DNA from: Pseudomonadota bacterium
GTDB taxonomy: Bacteria > Pseudomonadota > Alphaproteobacteria > Rhizobiales > Segnochrobactraceae
Reading direction: 5' to 3'
Assembly: GCA_023442215.1 (NCBI GenBank)
Contig: JAEZMP010000161.1
Location: 1-5,214 of the forward strand
DNA length: 5,214 bases
Shown here: one piece after another, positions 3,650 to 5,214 of the stretch
Numbering within the stretch: the stretch's first letter is position 1
Layout of the letters: each line of letters begins with the position of its first letter
Translations under genes and position numbers: made by a program
The notes under the pieces: generated by a model
Told to the model about the DNA's origin: nothing
The model's input: the letters and a program-made list of their open reading frames with translations, nothing else
Databases searched by the model: none

Positions 3650-4960
3650 TCAGTTTTGCGACCGAATGAGCCGCATGCCCTTTGTGAGGCGACGGAAGCG
3701 GCGCCTGCCGCTTTCTGAGTAGGTCGGCACGATCAGGCGATCCTTTCCGTCCGAAGCCCGGACCACGCGGACGACAGCCATCATTGTCCGATTGCCCGCC
3801 TGACCATGGATCAACACCTGTCGATAGGCGTCACCGGGCTTCACATAAACGTCGCCACCCTCGATCAGCAGGCCCAGGTCAGCCCAGACATCGGCTGTGA
3901 CTTCCGGGTGCGCGGTCGAGGCAAGCCCGTCCATCTCTTCGGCGCGCCCGGCGACCTTCATGATCCGGAATGCCGATAGCTCGACATCCCGCGCCGCCGT
4001 CTCCAGCGCCTCGGCAACAGCATCGTCCAGGCGCGCAACGACCACGGAGCGCTCGCGGTCCTTGATCGCGCCGGATAGCACATCGCCGGCGAACCGACGC
4101 ACCGTCGCCGGCGCCGCTGGAGCCCCTGCGCCGACATTTCCACCCGCCGCCCCGATCGCCGAGCCCCCGGCCGGCGCCGCATCCGTCACCCGCCGCGCGC
4201 GCTCCAGCGCCTCGCCGAGCGTGCGCGAGCGCGGCGCCAGCGTCGCGCCGGCCGGCATGGTGACGCCGCCCGTGAGCCCGAGATATTCCGCGCCGGGGTT
4301 GTAATCCCACCCCGGATCGATGCCTTTCGGCACCTGCTCGACCTTGCCGGTCTTGCGATTGGTCCACGTCCGATACTCGACAGGCGGCGCCTTATCCGGC
4401 CCGCTCTTGCCGTAGCGGACGAGATCGCGCGCCGAGACAGGCCGCACCCAGCATCCACAGCCCCAGCCGTTGGGCGTGTAGTGCGTCGACCACCATGGAT
4501 CGTCACAGCGCAGCACCAGGCCGTTCAAGCTCTTGTGGTCGAGCCGGGGATGCGGGCTGCCCGAATGCACATATTCCCAATAGGGAAACTGCGCGAGCGT
4601 CTCCGGCTCGACCATCTGGCTGTACCGGCCGGCCGAGTAAGCGACCGACAGATTGGTCTCGTAGATGATCCGCGACCTGAAATCCCGGCTGCCGCTGTGC
4701 GACCAGCCATGCTTGGCGACCAACTCGTCAAACGACGCCGCGAAATCCCGCTGCGTCGATCCGGTCTCGGCCGCCTTGACGATCTCGTCGAGAAAATCCT
4801 GCGCAAGCGCCCTTGTGGACGCCCCCGCCACGGTGAACGCCTTGACGTTCGCCCGTTGCCAGATGTCGAGATAGGTCTCGCTCGTCACCGCCGTCTTGGC
4901 CCGGAGGTAGGCGATGGCCTCCTCCGGCGGCAGTCCCAGCGCTTGGCTGACCGTGCTCAC
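3650..4960 (-). CDS. F: Mu F-like minor head protein with C-terminal PBECR-like nuclease domain
   Basis: A 436-aa protein. The N-terminal part (about 1-235) is the Mu F / SPP1 gp7 minor head family, which acts at the portal vertex in head assembly. Marks are LPPEEAIAYLRAK (10-22), the AFTVAGA block (41-47), IIYETNLSVAYSAGRYSQM (98-116), YWEYVHSGSPHPRLDHKSLN (127-146) and DDPWWSTHYTPNGWGCGCWV (153-172). The Cys/His-containing HPRLDH and GWGCGCW segments are the conserved core. A low-complexity Ala/Gly/Pro linker (260-286) leads to a separate domain (about 288-436) with VELSAFRIMKVAG (326-338), AHPEVTADVWADL (350-362) and LIVPTYSES (409-417). This pattern resembles the PBECR nucleases fused to such phage proteins; that assignment is from memory of the pattern, and no catalytic set was confirmed. 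The start is GTG, overlapping the portal stop (GTGA). Confidence 0.93.
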   Translation of the reverse strand: MSTVSQALGLPPEEAIAYLRAKTAVTSETYLDIWQRANVKAFTVAGASTRALAQDFLDEIVKAAETGSTQRDFAASFDELVAKHGWSHSGSRDFRSRIIYETNLSVAYSAGRYSQMVEPETLAQFPYWEYVHSGSPHPRLDHKSLNGLVLRCDDPWWSTHYTPNGWGCGCWVRPVSARDLVRYGKSGPDKAPPVEYRTWTNRKTGKVEQVPKGIDPGWDYNPGAEYLGLTGGVTMPAGATLAPRSRTLGEALERARRVTDAAPAGGSAIGAAGGNVGAGAPAAPATVRRFAGDVLSGAIKDRERSVVVARLDDAVAEALETAARDVELSAFRIMKVAGRAEEMDGLASTAHPEVTADVWADLGLLIEGGDVYVKPGDAYRQVLIHGQAGNRTMMAVVRVVRASDGKDRLIVPTYSESGRRRFRRLTKGMRLIRSQN

Positions 4961-5214
4961 CCGCCACCCGCCAGCTCGTCGAGCACCGACGCGCGGCCGA
5001 CGAGATCGGCGAGCGCCATGGCGCGCGCCATTGCCGTCGCCAGCTCGTCCGGCGGCAAGTCGAGCGCGACGAGGCGCCGGCCGGCATCCTCAAGGTCCGC
5101 CGCCCCCTCGATCGCGGCACGCACCTCGTCGGTGAGGCCGGCGAGCGCGCTCGCCGCATCCTGCGCCAGGCGGTCCGTCATGCGCTGCACGGCCTCGGCG
5201 TCGCGGGCATGCAA
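4957..5214 (-). CDS. Mu-like portal protein (DUF935, gp29), C-terminal fragment
   Basis: The frame is open from the window edge (5214) to the TGA at 4959-4957, giving 85 codons beginning LHARDAEAVQRM; the real start lies outside. The segment is Ala-rich and helical, ending LPPDELATAMARAMALADLVGRASVLDEL before a short GGG tail. This is the typical end of DUF935 portal proteins (Mu gp29), where a helical region with DEVRAAIEGAADLEDAGRRL precedes a 'A-L-A-D-L-x-G-R' helix. The portal forms the ring at the packaging vertex through which DNA enters. Its stop overlaps the GTG start of the F-like gene, as expected for neighbouring genes whose products meet at the same vertex. The identification rests on a short fragment plus strong context. 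Confidence 0.85.
   Translation of the reverse strand: MHARDAEAVQRMTDRLAQDAASALAGLTDEVRAAIEGAADLEDAGRRLVALDLPPDELATAMARAMALADLVGRASVLDELAGGG

Overview
This window is a stretch of the head-morphogenesis module of a Mu-like (transposable, Myoviridae-type) phage or prophage. Every convincing gene lies on the minus strand, so the module is transcribed from right to left. The DNA is GC-rich with GC-rich third codon positions. Together with the protein character this suggests an alphaproteobacterial host, but that is an inference: no host gene, attachment site or prophage end lies in the window.

Layout in transcription order (high to low coordinates). (1) 5214-4957: C-terminal end of the portal protein (DUF935, Mu gp29 family), cut by the window edge. 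(2) 4960-3650: Mu F-like minor head protein, starting with GTG in a GTGA overlap with the portal stop. It carries an extra C-terminal domain that resembles the PBECR polymorphic-toxin-like nucleases. (3) 3649-3523: a 127-base gap that can fold into an 11-bp closing stem around three hairpins; a weak 38-codon reading frame also runs through it. (4) 3522-2998: Mu G-like virion morphogenesis protein. (5) 2997-2768: a gap with GC-rich palindromes, a possible 37-aa peptide and two hairpins, one of which contains the next start codon. (6) 2767-1754: Mu I-like prohead protease, with a nested in-frame scaffold start (Mu Z-like) at 2320. (7) 1754-1350: small protein at the position of Mu gp33, probably a capsid decoration or accessory protein. 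(8) 1336-440: major head protein gpT. (9) 429-1: N-terminal part of a FluMu-type gp35-like protein with the GFRRAG motif, running off the left edge.

Together these genes build a procapsid. The portal marks the packaging vertex, and F- and G-like proteins act in early assembly and head-tail completion. The scaffold (Z-like) guides assembly of gpT into a shell, the protease (I-like) removes the scaffold, and the gp33-position protein may stabilise the shell. The order portal-F-G-I/Z-gp33-T-gp35 matches Mu exactly.

Genes are tightly packed, with stop/start overlaps (GTGA, TGATG) or gaps of 10-13 bases, except the two gaps around G. Those two gaps hold the least explained sequence: possible cis-acting RNA structures and tiny ORFs. 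The other point of interest is the toxin-like domain on the F-like protein. No tRNA, rRNA, CRISPR array, insertion sequence or convincing terminator was seen.
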